A stretch of DNA of 64,000 bases from assembly GCF_001894805.1 (NCBI RefSeq), contig NZ_BCWX01000001.1, forward strand, positions 558,001-622,000. Direction: 5' to 3'. Source of the stretch: Rhodococcus globerulus NBRC 14531 (lineage in GTDB: Bacteria; Actinomycetota; Actinomycetes; Mycobacteriales; Mycobacteriaceae). Position 1 is the first letter of the stretch. Each line of letters begins with the position of its first letter. Position numbers and translations under genes: made by a program. The notes under the pieces were generated by a model, which ran no database searches, was not told the DNA's origin, and saw nothing but the letters and a program-made list of their open reading frames with translations. This document shows, in pieces, positions 41,859-50,702 of this stretch.

Positions 41859-43334
41859 ATGATGACTCGAGTTCTCGGTGCCCGTTCCCTTGCGCGTGAT
41901 CTCGGGTCCTGGCAGGAGGAATCGGGACGACGGCCCGCCTACCGCGCACTGGCCGACGGTATTCGCTTACTCGTGCACGACGGGCGCGTTCCGCTGGGCG
42001 TGGCTCTGCCGAGTGAGCGTGAACTCGCAACCGCGCTCGAACTGAGCCGCACCACGATCACGTCGTCGTACTCGGTTCTGCGGGACGAGGGCTATCTGAT
42101 CAGCCGTCAGGGTTCGCGCAGCACCGTGGCGTTGCCTGCCGGTGCGCGGCCGAACGGCTTGATGTTCCGCCAGCACCAACCCGGCCCGAGCGGTGCCGTC
42201 GTCGATCTCAGTTATGCCGCGATGGCCGCCCCGGCCGAGCAGGTGCAACAGGCGTATGCGTCTGCGCTGGAGTCACTTCCGCAGTTCCTGCCCACGCACG
42301 GCATGGAGCCGATCGGCATCGCAGAACTGCGGGACGTCATCGCGCGTCGTTACACCGCACGCGGCTTGCCTACGACGCCCGAGCAGATCATGGTGACCTC
42401 CGGCGCGCAGCACGCTTTACGGTTGTTGTTGTCGGTGCTCACCTCTCCCGGTGAACGGGTGCTGGTGGATCACCCCACGTATCCCAATGCGCTGGAAGCG
42501 ATTCGGCGCAACGGGGCCAGGCCCGTTCCGGTTCCGGTGCGTCCGGAGTTTGCCGCCGCCGGAGCCTGGGACCTCGACGGAATCCGCAGTGCTGCAAGGC
42601 AAACCGCTGCCCGTATGGCCTACCTGATTCCGGACTTCCACAATCCGACGGGTCTGTGCATGGATTCCGCAGGGCGCGCGGAGCTTGCCAAGATCGCCCA
42701 CGAGACCCGGATGACGCTTGTCGTCGACGAGACCATGGTGGACCTGTGGCTCGATGCGCCGCCGCCCGCGCCGGTGGCAGCGCACGGACGCGGCGCCGCC
42801 AAGACGGATGTCGTAACCCTCGGTTCCACCGCGAAGTCACTGTGGGGCGGCTTGCGCGTCGGCTGGATTCGGGCCGACCCCGCACTGATCACCCAGCTGG
42901 TGGGCGCTCGCGCGGCTGTCGACCTCGGTACCCCGGTCATGGATCAGCTTGCCGCGGCATACCTCCTCGCCGACGACCACTCGCTGCTCGACGAGCGTCG
43001 CGCGGTCCTGCGCGAGCAACGATCGGTTCTGCTCGACGCGGTAGCCGAGCGACTCCCGGACTGGAGTCCCACGATCGGCTCGGGCGGAATGTCGGTATGG
43101 ATGCGCATGTCGGCACCCGTGTCGACTGCCTTGGCGGCGGTGGCGCCCAACTTCGGAGTGCTCCTCGCAGCCGGCCCGAGATTTGGCGTCGAAGGTGCTT
43201 TCGAGCGGTTCATCCGTGTGCCCTACGCACGTTCGTCGGAAGATCTGATCCGCGGAGTTGCGTCCATCGCCGCTGCATACGACACCCTTGCGACCGATCG
43301 GGACGCTGCAGACCAACGCCTCGTCGTCGTCTGA
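41859..43334 (+). CDS. MocR/PdxR-type regulator (GntR HTH fused to aminotransferase fold)
   Basis: 491 residues. A winged HTH of the GntR type (ALPSERELATALELSRTTIT, about 50-69) is joined by a linker to a fold-type I PLP domain (about 120-485) with MVTSGAQHALRLLL, PDFHNPTGLCM, DETMVDL and the PLP lysine in GSTAKSLWGGLRVGW. MocR proteins use PLP to sense amino acids or vitamin B6 and regulate neighbours such as pdxST. No pdx gene is adjacent here; the divergent 76-residue protein is the only near neighbour. The ATG at 41859 or the next ATG is the start. Confidence 0.93.
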   Translation: MMTRVLGARSLARDLGSWQEESGRRPAYRALADGIRLLVHDGRVPLGVALPSERELATALELSRTTITSSYSVLRDEGYLISRQGSRSTVALPAGARPNGLMFRQHQPGPSGAVVDLSYAAMAAPAEQVQQAYASALESLPQFLPTHGMEPIGIAELRDVIARRYTARGLPTTPEQIMVTSGAQHALRLLLSVLTSPGERVLVDHPTYPNALEAIRRNGARPVPVPVRPEFAAAGAWDLDGIRSAARQTAARMAYLIPDFHNPTGLCMDSAGRAELAKIAHETRMTLVVDETMVDLWLDAPPPAPVAAHGRGAAKTDVVTLGSTAKSLWGGLRVGWIRADPALITQLVGARAAVDLGTPVMDQLAAAYLLADDHSLLDERRAVLREQRSVLLDAVAERLPDWSPTIGSGGMSVWMRMSAPVSTALAAVAPNFGVLLAAGPRFGVEGAFERFIRVPYARSSEDLIRGVASIAAAYDTLATDRDAADQRLVVV

Positions 43335-43396
43335 GCGGCTAGCCTGCGCTCGCGCGGGTACCCACCTGGAAACCAAGGTGAATCCAGGAGGTTTCG

Positions 43397-44545
43397 ATGG
43401 CAACCGTCGAAGGGGTCAGTGCAGAGGGAGCCGGGGCAGAGGGAGCTGGGGCAGGGGGCGCCGGGGCAGAAGGCGTCAGCGAATCGGAGGCATTGGCGGA
43501 ACGGATGTTCGCGGCCGCGATCGGCGCGGCAGAACTGCAAGCGGTCTACCTCGGAGATCGGCTGGGCTGGTATCGCGCGTTGGCTGACTTCGGGCCCCTC
43601 ACGTCGACGGAACTGGCTGATCGGACGGCAACCGTGGAACGGTATGCCCGCGAATGGCTGGAACAGCAGGCTGTGGCCGGGTACTTGGACGTCAATACGG
43701 ATGCCGACCGTCGATATACGTTGTCCGCAGCACACGCCGCAGTACTCGTAGATCCAGAGAGTCTGCTGTATGTGGCGCCGATGGCCCGATTGTTCGTGGC
43801 GACGACAACGTCGATGCCCAGACTGCTCGACGCGTATCGCCACGGCGGCGGGGTGACCTGGGAGTCCATGGGCGTTGACGCGCGCGAGGGGCAGGCGTTG
43901 CTGAACCGCCCGATGTTCCTGCGCCAGTTGTGCCAGGAGTTCTTGCCGATCATTCCCGATCTGCACACCACGTTGACCGACGGGGCGAAGGTCGCGGATC
44001 TCGGAATGGGGGAGGGATGGTCTTCGGTGGCACTGGCTATCGGATACCCGAAAGTCGAGGTTCACGGCTTCGACGTGGACGCGGCGTCTGTGGCTGCGGC
44101 GCGCCGGCATGCGAGCGACTACGGCGTCGACGACCGTGTGCATTTCTCGTTGGTCGATGTGGCCGGCCAAGCCCCTGAGCAGGAGCGGGTGGAATCGGGT
44201 ACCTACGACGCTGTTTTTGCGTTCGAATGTCTGCACGACGTGCCGGACCCGGTCGGGTTTTTGTCCACCGCCCGGTCGATCGCGCGGCCCGGCGCACCGG
44301 TGATCGTCATGGACGAGCGCACAGCGAGTTCTTTCGATCCGAATGCCGGGCAGGTGGAGCAACTGCTCTACGGGTATTCGCTGACTTGCTGCCTGCCGGA
44401 CAGTCTCTCCCACCCCGGAAGCGTCGGGACGGGAACGGTCATGCGTAAGTCGACACTCGAAAGTTTTGCCCTGGCAGCAGGTTTCGAGCGAGTGGATGTG
44501 CTGCCGATCGAGCACGAGTTCTTGCGGTTCTACCGATTGGGCTGA
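43397..44545 (+). CDS. Winged-helix SAM-dependent methyltransferase
   Basis: 382 residues. An Ala/Gly/Glu-rich, low-complexity N-terminus (about 7-27, repeated AGAEG units) precedes a winged-helix dimerisation domain (about 60-130) and a Rossmann SAM domain (about 180-300) with VADLGMGEGWSSVALA, VHGFDVDAAS and FECLHDVPDPVGF. The architecture is that of small-molecule methyltransferases. The ATG at 43397 follows CCAGGAGG. It lies 62 bases downstream of the MocR-type gene and may be co-transcribed. Substrate unknown. Confidence 0.88.
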   Translation: MATVEGVSAEGAGAEGAGAGGAGAEGVSESEALAERMFAAAIGAAELQAVYLGDRLGWYRALADFGPLTSTELADRTATVERYAREWLEQQAVAGYLDVNTDADRRYTLSAAHAAVLVDPESLLYVAPMARLFVATTTSMPRLLDAYRHGGGVTWESMGVDAREGQALLNRPMFLRQLCQEFLPIIPDLHTTLTDGAKVADLGMGEGWSSVALAIGYPKVEVHGFDVDAASVAAARRHASDYGVDDRVHFSLVDVAGQAPEQERVESGTYDAVFAFECLHDVPDPVGFLSTARSIARPGAPVIVMDERTASSFDPNAGQVEQLLYGYSLTCCLPDSLSHPGSVGTGTVMRKSTLESFALAAGFERVDVLPIEHEFLRFYRLG

Positions 44546-44546
44546 C

Positions 44547-44612
44547 GCCCTGTGCGCCTTTGTGGTAGCCGGAACTACCAGAAAGGCGCACGGGGCTGAA
44601 GGCCCTAGGTCA
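44547..44612. repeat. Intergenic palindromic repeat, copy B
   Basis: Begins two bases after the methyltransferase stop. GTGCGCCTTTGTGGTAG, loop CCGGAA, CTACCAGAAAGGCGCAC, then GGGGCTGAAGGCCC. It matches the element after pyrE (14945-15012) at most positions, including the trailing GAAGGCC. The tail then repeats as CCGAAGGGCCTAGGTC. Confidence 0.8.
44552..44591. terminator. 17-base-pair hairpin after the methyltransferase
   Basis: GTGCGCCTTTGTGGTAG (44552-44568) pairs with CTACCAGAAAGGCGCAC (44575-44591) with one mismatch and a six-base loop. It lies between convergent genes and may stop transcription from both sides. Confidence 0.75.
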
Positions 44613-44629
44613 ACACAGAGCCGAAGGGC

Positions 44630-45730
44630 CTAGGTCCAGACCGTGTCGATATCCGTCGCCTCGCGCGCCGGCGGCGACGGAACGCTCGCCGGGGTGCGGG
44701 AGAAACGCGGCGCCGGTGCGTGCTGGGTGACGCCGTCGAGTTCGATGAGCGAGCCGCGCGCTGCGATGTGCTCGTTCGACGGTGCTTCCGCGAAGGTCAG
44801 TACCGGCGAGACGCACGCGTCGGTGCCGAGGAAGATCTTGGCCCACTCGTCGCGAGTCTTGGACAGGAACTTCTCCGTGAAGAGTGCCTTCATGTCGTCC
44901 CATTTGCTGGAATCCATCTGATGCGGAAGCGTCGACGGATCCAGTTCGAGGCCTTCGAGCAGCAGGGCGTAGAACTGCGGCTCGATGGAACCGACGGCCA
45001 TGTACTTGCCGTCGGAGGTCTCGTAGGTGTCGTAGAACGGCGCACCGGTGTCGAGGAGGTTGACACCACGCTCGTCGGACCAGACGCCGCGGCCACGGAA
45101 GGCCCACATCATGTGTGAGAGGGCGAGGGTGCCGTCGACCATGGCCGCGTCGACTACCTGGCCTTTACCGGAGATCGAACGCTCGACCAGGGCGGACAGG
45201 ATGCCGAAGATCAGGAACATGGAACCGCCACCGAAGTCGCCGACCATGTTGAGCGGCGGAACGGGACGCTCACCCTTGCGACCGATGGCGTTGAGGACGC
45301 CGGTGAGGGAGATGTAGTTGATGTCGTGGCCGGCGGCGCTCGCGAGGGGGCCTTCCTGGCCCCAGCCCGTCATACGCCCGAAGACGAGACGAGGGTTGCG
45401 CTCCAACAGCACGTCGGGTCCGAGCCCCATACGTTCCATGACGCCGGGACGGAAGCCTTCGATGACAACGTCGGCGCGATCGACCAGGTTCAGGACCTTC
45501 GCGACATCCTCGGGATCCTTGAGGTTGGCTTCGACGACACGACGGCCTCGCTTGATCTGGTCGGAGGCGTTGGCGTCCTGAGGAATCTGGCCTGCGCGTT
45601 GCACGATGACGATGTCGGCGCCCATGTCGGCGAGCAGAGTCGCTGCGTGCGGTCCCGGTCCCAATCCAGCGAATTCCACGATCCGAATGCCCGCGAGCGG
45701 GCCCTTCTTCTCCACAGTTTCTGCAGACAC
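44630..45730 (-). CDS. CaiB/BaiF CoA-transferase family protein (alpha-methylacyl-CoA racemase-like)
   Basis: 366 residues. Interconverts (2R)- and (2S)-methylacyl-CoA, needed to degrade methyl-branched fatty acids or sterol side chains. The active-site pair is conserved: His135 in GHDINYISLTG and Asp165 in NMVGDFGGGS, aligning with His126/Asp156 of the mycobacterial racemase. The GTG at 45730 follows GGGAG; a TTG 30 bases upstream would add ten residues before a second internal start. It follows the ABC exporter genes on the same strand by 107 bases. Confidence 0.92.
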   Translation of the reverse strand: MSAETVEKKGPLAGIRIVEFAGLGPGPHAATLLADMGADIVIVQRAGQIPQDANASDQIKRGRRVVEANLKDPEDVAKVLNLVDRADVVIEGFRPGVMERMGLGPDVLLERNPRLVFGRMTGWGQEGPLASAAGHDINYISLTGVLNAIGRKGERPVPPLNMVGDFGGGSMFLIFGILSALVERSISGKGQVVDAAMVDGTLALSHMMWAFRGRGVWSDERGVNLLDTGAPFYDTYETSDGKYMAVGSIEPQFYALLLEGLELDPSTLPHQMDSSKWDDMKALFTEKFLSKTRDEWAKIFLGTDACVSPVLTFAEAPSNEHIAARGSLIELDGVTQHAPAPRFSRTPASVPSPPAREATDIDTVWT

Positions 45731-45837
45731 ACGAACTCCCAATTCAGACGGCGACAACACTTCTGACCCGACGGTAACCTGTCGGATCGATCAGGTGTGC
45801 TCCGGGGCACGGTGTCTACGCAGGGAGGCGTCGGTCA

Positions 45838-47988
45838 CTAGACGGCGGCGCCTTCGAACTGAGCGTTGTAGAGGCGGAAGTACGCTCCGCCGTGGGCGAT
45901 GAGTTGATCGTGTGTGCCTTGCTCGACGATCTGGCCGGCCTCCATGACCACGATCAGATCCGCATTGCGAATCGTGGACAGACGGTGCGCGATGATGAAG
46001 CTCGTGCGACCGGCTCGCAGTGCCGACATAGCGTGCTGGACAAGCTGTTCCGTGCGAGTGTCGACCGAGCTGGTCGCCTCGTCGAGAATCAGCAGCGACG
46101 GCTCGGACAGGAAGGCGCGGGCGATGGTGATGAGCTGCTTCTCGCCCGAACTGATGTTGGACGCTTCCTCGTCGAGCACGGTGTCGTAGCCGTCGGGCAG
46201 GGTGTGGATGAAGCGGTCCGCGAACGCCGCCCGGGCTGCCGCTTGGATCTCGGCTTCGCTGGCACCGATGCGTCCGTATGCGATGTTTTCGCGGATGGTG
46301 CCGCCGAACAACCACGTGTCCTGCAGGACCATGCCGACGTGCGAGCGGAGGTCGGCGCGCCGCATGTGTGCGATGTCGACGTCGTCGATGGTGATCCGGC
46401 CGGAGTCGACTTCGTAGAACCTCATGATGAGGTTCACCAACGTGGTCTTGCCTGCGCCGGTGGGACCGACGATGGCGACGGTCTGTCCGGACTCGGCAGT
46501 GAGGTTGACGTTCTCGATGAGCGGGACGTCCTTGTCGTACCGGAACGAGACGTTCTCGAACACGACGGTGCCGACGGTGCGGTGACGGCCGGCCTGCTCG
46601 GGGAGGACGGGGTTCGCGATGTCCGGAGTCTGCTCGGGTTCGTCGAGCAGTTCGAAGACGCGTTCCGCCGACGCGGCCCCGGACTGCAGACTCGACGACA
46701 TCGAGGCGATCTGGGTGAGCGGTGAGCTGAACTGGCGGGAGTAGACGATGAACGCCTGGACGTCGCCGAGGGACATGTTGCCGCTGGCCACCTTCAGGGC
46801 ACCCACCACTGCGAGCAGTACGTAGGTGATGTTTCCGACGAAGTTCATGACGGGCATGATCAGGCTGGACAGGAACTGTGCGCCGAACGATGCGTCGAGA
46901 AGTTTCTTGTTCTGTACCGCGAATTCGCGCTCGGCCTCGATCTGATGCCCGTAGACGCGCACCAGATCGCGGCCGCTGTAGGTCTCTTCGATCTGCGCGT
47001 TGATCTTGCCGGTTTCTTCCCATTGCGCTTTGAACAGAACCTGCGCGCGCTTGGCGACACGGGCAACCAACACGACCGACACGGGAACGGCGATGAGTGC
47101 GATCAGTGAGAGCATCGGCGAGATGACGAACATCATGGTGAGGACGCCGACGACCGTCAGCACCGAGGTCAGCAGCGACGTCAGAGTTTGGGACAGGGTC
47201 GACGAGACGTTGTCGATGTCGTTGGTGACGCGGCTGAGAACTTCACCGCGAGGCGTCCTGTCGAAGTACGGCAACGGAAGTCGGTGAATCTTCGCTTCGA
47301 CCTCCGCACGCAACTTGTAGATCGTTTTCTGCACGATGATGTTGAGCAGGAACGCCTCCACCCAGGCGAGCAGCGACGCCATCACGTACACACCGATGGC
47401 GATGAGGATGACCTTGCCGATGGCGTCGAAGTTCAGCCCGACGCCAGGGACGACGTCGGCAGAGTTCTGAACCAGGTCGGCGAACGTCGAATTACCGGAT
47501 GCACGAATGGCTTCCGCGGCCTCGTCACGGCTGATGCCGGCCGGCAAACTCTTGCCGATGAATCCGGCGAAGATGAGGTCGGTGACGTGACCGAGGATCT
47601 TGGGTACCGCGACGGACAGCGAGATACTGCCGATCGTCGAGAGCACCACGACGAATACCGCGATCTTGTGCGGCTTCAACAGGCCCAACAGCCGTTTCAT
47701 CGTGGCTTTGAACTGCTTGGGTTTGGTCGCGGGTGTGGTGGACGCGGGCTTCGGCGCCGGGGCATCGGGCTTGGGCTCGTCGCCGGGTGGCGGTTCGACA
47801 GGCGGTGGTCCGGATTGTTGCGGATCGTCCTGGGGTGGACCGTACAGGGGCTGACCGTACTGTGGCGCAGGTTCGGCAGGCCGCGCTGTGTCCGGCTCCG
47901 CGGGGATCTTGGCAAATACGACGGTAGGAGCGTCGTCGAAATACTGACGATTGCCCGGACCGAAATTTGGGCCTTGCGGAATGGTCAT
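45838..47988 (-). CDS. ABC exporter half with Pro-rich N-terminus (partner 1)
   Basis: 716 residues. A Pro/Gln-rich cytoplasmic extension (about 1-95) precedes six membrane helices (about 100-420) and a nucleotide-binding domain with Walker A GPTGAGKTT, Walker B LLILDEATS with the catalytic Glu, and an H-loop in AHRLST. The signature motif is NISSGEKQL rather than LSGGQ. The start overlaps the partner's stop by four bases (ATGA). With the downstream-in-sequence gene at 47985 it forms a heterodimeric exporter with one normal and one degenerate ATP site. Substrate unknown; the small-peptide genes lie just beyond the partner gene. Confidence 0.9.
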   Translation of the reverse strand: MTIPQGPNFGPGNRQYFDDAPTVVFAKIPAEPDTARPAEPAPQYGQPLYGPPQDDPQQSGPPPVEPPPGDEPKPDAPAPKPASTTPATKPKQFKATMKRLLGLLKPHKIAVFVVVLSTIGSISLSVAVPKILGHVTDLIFAGFIGKSLPAGISRDEAAEAIRASGNSTFADLVQNSADVVPGVGLNFDAIGKVILIAIGVYVMASLLAWVEAFLLNIIVQKTIYKLRAEVEAKIHRLPLPYFDRTPRGEVLSRVTNDIDNVSSTLSQTLTSLLTSVLTVVGVLTMMFVISPMLSLIALIAVPVSVVLVARVAKRAQVLFKAQWEETGKINAQIEETYSGRDLVRVYGHQIEAEREFAVQNKKLLDASFGAQFLSSLIMPVMNFVGNITYVLLAVVGALKVASGNMSLGDVQAFIVYSRQFSSPLTQIASMSSSLQSGAASAERVFELLDEPEQTPDIANPVLPEQAGRHRTVGTVVFENVSFRYDKDVPLIENVNLTAESGQTVAIVGPTGAGKTTLVNLIMRFYEVDSGRITIDDVDIAHMRRADLRSHVGMVLQDTWLFGGTIRENIAYGRIGASEAEIQAAARAAFADRFIHTLPDGYDTVLDEEASNISSGEKQLITIARAFLSEPSLLILDEATSSVDTRTEQLVQHAMSALRAGRTSFIIAHRLSTIRNADLIVVMEAGQIVEQGTHDQLIAHGGAYFRLYNAQFEGAAV

Positions 47989-49718
47989 GCGCTCATCTCC
48001 GCGGGAATCTGGGAGGCCACGATCTCTTGGTACGTCGGGCAGTTGGCCAGCAGGAAGTTGTGGTCGCCGAGTCCGACGGGAGCGCCGTCTTCGAGGACCA
48101 TGATCTGGTCGGCGTCGATGATCGAAGACACGCGTTGCGCGACGACGATGACGGTGCTGTTCGTCGTAATCGCGCGCAGCGCTGCGCGAACGGCCGCGTC
48201 GGTGTGCATGTCCAGGGCGGAGAAGGAATCGTCGAAAATGTAGATCCGCGGTCGGCGGACGACGGCTCGGGCGATGGCCAGGCGCTGCCGCTGGCCACCG
48301 GAGAGATTCGATCCACCTTGCGCTATCGGGGATTCCAGGCCCTGCGGAAGTTCCCGGACGAAGCCGTCGGCTTGCGCGACGGCGAGTGCAGCCCAGATGT
48401 CGTCGTCGGTGGCTGACGGATTTCCGTACCGGATGTTGGTGGCGACCGTGCCGGCGAACAGATAGGTCTTTTGTGGGACGTACCCGAAGTTGGTGAACAG
48501 TTCGTCCTGATCCCAGCCGCGGACGTCGAGCCCGTCGATCAGAACCGCGCCGGCTGTGACGTCGAAGAGCCGGGGGATGAGGGAGACGAGGGTGGATTTT
48601 CCGCTGCCGGTGCTGCCGACGATCGCGGTGACGGTCCCAGGTAGACAGCGCATCGTCACACCGCTCAGAACCGGAGTCTCGGCACCGGGGTAGCTGAATC
48701 CGGCTCCGCCGAACTCCACGACGCCGTAAGGGTTGGTGGGGCGCAGCGGTTGGGACGGTGCCGGGACCGATGGCTTCGTGTCGATCACTTCGGTGATGCG
48801 GTCGGCGCAGACGGCGGCCCGTGGAATCACGACGGCCAACATTGTTGCCATCACGACGGACATCAGAATTTGCATGACGTACGCGAGGAACGCGCTGATC
48901 TGACCGATCTGCATGTCACCGGTGTTCACGAGGTGGGCACCGAACCACATGACCGCAACGCCGGTCAGGTTCGCGATCAGCATGACCGTCGGGAGGAGAA
49001 CGGCCTGGTATCGACCGATGAGCAGGGCCGTGTCCGCAAGTTCCTTGTTGGCCTGATCGAAGCGCATGGTTTCGTCGGGTTCGCGAACGAACGCGCGAAT
49101 CACGCGCATACCGGTGAGCTGTTCACGCAGTGCGCGGTTGATCTTGTCGATGCGGGCCTGCATGGTCCGGAAGTGCGGAATGAGGCGGGCGACGACCACT
49201 GCGACGGTGATGCCGAGTAGTGGCACCGAAATGGTCAGGAGCCACGACATCTGCAGATTCTCGCGTAGCGCCATGACTATGCCGCCGATGCACATGAGTG
49301 GTGCGCTGACGAGCATCGACGACGTCAGCATCACCAGCGTCTGGATCTGGAGGACGTCGTTGGTATTTCTGGTGATCAGTGTCGGGGCGCCGAAACCGGA
49401 GAATTCACGGTCGGAGAAACTGCCGACGGCCTTGTAGACGGCGGCCCGGACGTCGTGACCGAATCCCATCGAGGACTTTGCCGCCAGATACGTCGACGCG
49501 ACCGAGGCGATGATCGACGCCAACGAGACCATCAGCATGATTCCGCCGGTCGACATGATGAATCCGGTATCACCGCGGGCGACGCCGTCGTCGATGATTC
49601 GGGCATTCAGGGTCGGCAGGATCAGCGACGCAATGGCACCGAAAAGTTGCAGCGCCAATACTCCTGCGAGCAACCAGCGGTACGGCGGCAGGTACGCCTT
49701 GAGCAGTTTTGCTAACAC
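47985..49718 (-). CDS. ABC exporter half (partner 2, degenerate catalytic carboxylate)
   Basis: 577 residues with six membrane helices (about 1-310) and one nucleotide-binding domain. Walker A is GSTGSGKST and the signature LSGGQRQR is canonical, but Walker B reads IYIFDDSFSALD: Asp replaces the catalytic Glu. The ATP site built from this half and the ISSGE signature of partner 1 would therefore be degenerate, as in known heterodimeric exporters (TM287/288, BmrCD). It is upstream of partner 1 in the operon. Its own promoter faces the CRP-site-containing gap to the peptide genes. Confidence 0.9.
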   Translation of the reverse strand: MLAKLLKAYLPPYRWLLAGVLALQLFGAIASLILPTLNARIIDDGVARGDTGFIMSTGGIMLMVSLASIIASVASTYLAAKSSMGFGHDVRAAVYKAVGSFSDREFSGFGAPTLITRNTNDVLQIQTLVMLTSSMLVSAPLMCIGGIVMALRENLQMSWLLTISVPLLGITVAVVVARLIPHFRTMQARIDKINRALREQLTGMRVIRAFVREPDETMRFDQANKELADTALLIGRYQAVLLPTVMLIANLTGVAVMWFGAHLVNTGDMQIGQISAFLAYVMQILMSVVMATMLAVVIPRAAVCADRITEVIDTKPSVPAPSQPLRPTNPYGVVEFGGAGFSYPGAETPVLSGVTMRCLPGTVTAIVGSTGSGKSTLVSLIPRLFDVTAGAVLIDGLDVRGWDQDELFTNFGYVPQKTYLFAGTVATNIRYGNPSATDDDIWAALAVAQADGFVRELPQGLESPIAQGGSNLSGGQRQRLAIARAVVRRPRIYIFDDSFSALDMHTDAAVRAALRAITTNSTVIVVAQRVSSIIDADQIMVLEDGAPVGLGDHNFLLANCPTYQEIVASQIPAEMSA

Positions 49719-50029
49719 GGCGATCCCGATCTGGTTGCCACGCGTTCAGGATTGATCACATGCACACGGTATGACAGATCGCGGTCGGTGCGGGCACCGA
49801 CTCTTACCTTTGCGGCCTTTTGTCCCAATCAATTGTGATGTCGATCACATTTGAATTTGAAGTTGAGTTCGAGTCACATGTCTTGATCTGGGGCTTTACA
49901 GATCACCGCGAACTGTCACGCGAGTCTTTGTCCTTAAACAAACTGGACGTATGTATTTCTCCTGACTACAAAGGCTCTCGGCGGTTCAAATGTGCGCCAC
50001 GTCATAAATCTCACGCAAGGAGTTCAGTT
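49719..50029. promoter_or_regulatory. Divergent promoter gap between the ABC exporter and the peptide genes
   Basis: 311 bases, AT-richer than the surrounding genes, containing the perfect CRP/GlxR site at 49834-49849 about 180 bases before the first peptide ATG. No coding signal is seen in the gap. Confidence 0.6.
49834..49849. promoter_or_regulatory. CRP/GlxR binding site
   Basis: TGTGA-TGTCGA-TCACA, a perfect match to the CRP/GlxR consensus TGTGA-N6-TCACA. It could control the exporter, the peptide genes or both. Confidence 0.85.
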
Positions 50030-50152
50030 ATGGGTTCGGTCGAAAACCTTCTCGAGGCAAACGGTATGGGCTGGAGTCTGCTCAAGCTCCTTCCGCTGGT
50101 GAACATGCTCAAGACCATCCAGGGCCTCGATTCCGCCAGCTCGAACTCCTGA
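50030..50152 (+). CDS. Small amphipathic peptide 1 (40 aa)
   Basis: 40 residues, no signal peptide: MGSVENLLEANGMGWSLLK then LLPLVNMLKTIQGLD and a Ser-rich end (SASSNS). AAGGAG lies eight bases before the ATG. The helical stretch has Leu/Val/Ile on one face and charged/polar residues on the other. It is the first of four similar short genes with shared design (amphipathic helix plus Gly/Ser-rich tail). Too short for family matching; candidates are PorA/PorH/ProtX-type cell-wall peptides of mycolic-acid bacteria, phenol-soluble-modulin-like toxins or leaderless bacteriocins. Confidence 0.7.
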   Translation: MGSVENLLEANGMGWSLLKLLPLVNMLKTIQGLDSASSNS

Positions 50153-50198
50153 CGTTCGCGCGCACGGCAATCTTTCGTAACGACACAGGAGTAGTCAC

Positions 50199-50312
50199 AT
50201 GACCTCGATCCAGAATCTCGACGCCTTCCTCAAAAGCGTTCTCGCTTTGGTGACCAAGCTGAACGCCGGATCGGCAGATTCTTCGGGTTCGACCGGTTCG
50301 GCTGCCGAGTAA
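50199..50312 (+). CDS. Small amphipathic peptide 2 (37 aa)
   Basis: 37 residues: MTSIQNLDAFLKSVLALVT, then KLNAG and a Ser/Gly tail ending GSTGSAAE. A strong ACAGGAG site precedes the ATG. Heptad-like placement of hydrophobics (I, L, F, V, L, V) with K/D on the other face gives a clear amphipathic helix of about 20 residues. The same GSxxSAE-type end is found in peptides 3 and 4, supporting paralogy. Confidence 0.75.
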   Translation: MTSIQNLDAFLKSVLALVTKLNAGSADSSGSTGSAAE

Positions 50313-50366
50313 TTTCTCCAGCCTTTCCGATTCATCAACTGCATTTCTGAGAAAAGAGGAACCGAC

Positions 50367-50489
50367 ATGGGTTCGCAAGAAGAATTCAGCGCCGTTATCA
50401 AGAACCTCTTCCCGGTTCTCAAGGACCTGCTCACGGCTATCGGCGGTGGCTCGCTCACTCCGGGAACCGGCTCGGCCGCTGAGAAGTAG
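50367..50489 (+). CDS. Small amphipathic peptide 3 (40 aa)
   Basis: 40 residues: MGSQEEFSAVIKNLFPVLK, DLLTAIGGGSL and TPGTGSAAEK. AGAGGA precedes the ATG by eight bases. An amphipathic helix (about 5-24) is followed by a Gly-rich turn and the shared GSAAE end. It closes the first three-gene cluster, which is followed by the stem-loop at 50516-50553. Confidence 0.75.
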   Translation: MGSQEEFSAVIKNLFPVLKDLLTAIGGGSLTPGTGSAAEK

Positions 50490-50515
50490 GTCTGAGAAGT
50501 AAGTCCCGTTTGCCC

Positions 50516-50553
50516 GAAAGTGTGTCTCGCAATTGACTGCGAGCCGCACTTTC
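50516..50553 (+). terminator. Stem-loop after peptide 3
   Basis: GAAAGTG with CACTTTC and CTCGCA with TGCGAG form a two-part stem with a small symmetric internal loop around ATTGAC. It lies 27 bases after the peptide 3 stop. Confidence 0.65.
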
Positions 50554-50564
50554 TGCATTTCTGC

Positions 50565-50580
50565 TGTGATGCACATCACA
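50565..50580. promoter_or_regulatory. CRP/GlxR binding site
   Basis: TGTGA-TGCACA-TCACA, a second perfect consensus match, about 94 bases upstream of the promoter of peptide 4. Two perfect sites flanking one peptide cluster argue against chance. Confidence 0.85.
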
Positions 50581-50673
50581 ATTTGTACTCTAATTGGCGT
50601 TGGATTACCGTCTTGATCTGCAGTTTTGATGACAGGTGTTACTTCGAGTCCTTGGTGGTAGCCACGCGGTAGC

Positions 50674-50702
50674 TAGACAAGTGCGTTTCTGCGGTCTATA
50701 AA
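50674..50702 (+). promoter_or_regulatory. Promoter of peptide 4
   Basis: TAGACA and TATAAA spaced by 17 bases, a good match to a housekeeping sigma promoter and unusually AT-rich for this genome. Confidence 0.6.

Noticed and set aside
49820-50029. N-terminal extension of peptide 1 upstream of 50030
   Set aside because: The extended frame has no ribosome binding site, overlaps the CRP/GlxR site and has non-coding composition; AAGGAG precedes the ATG at 50030.
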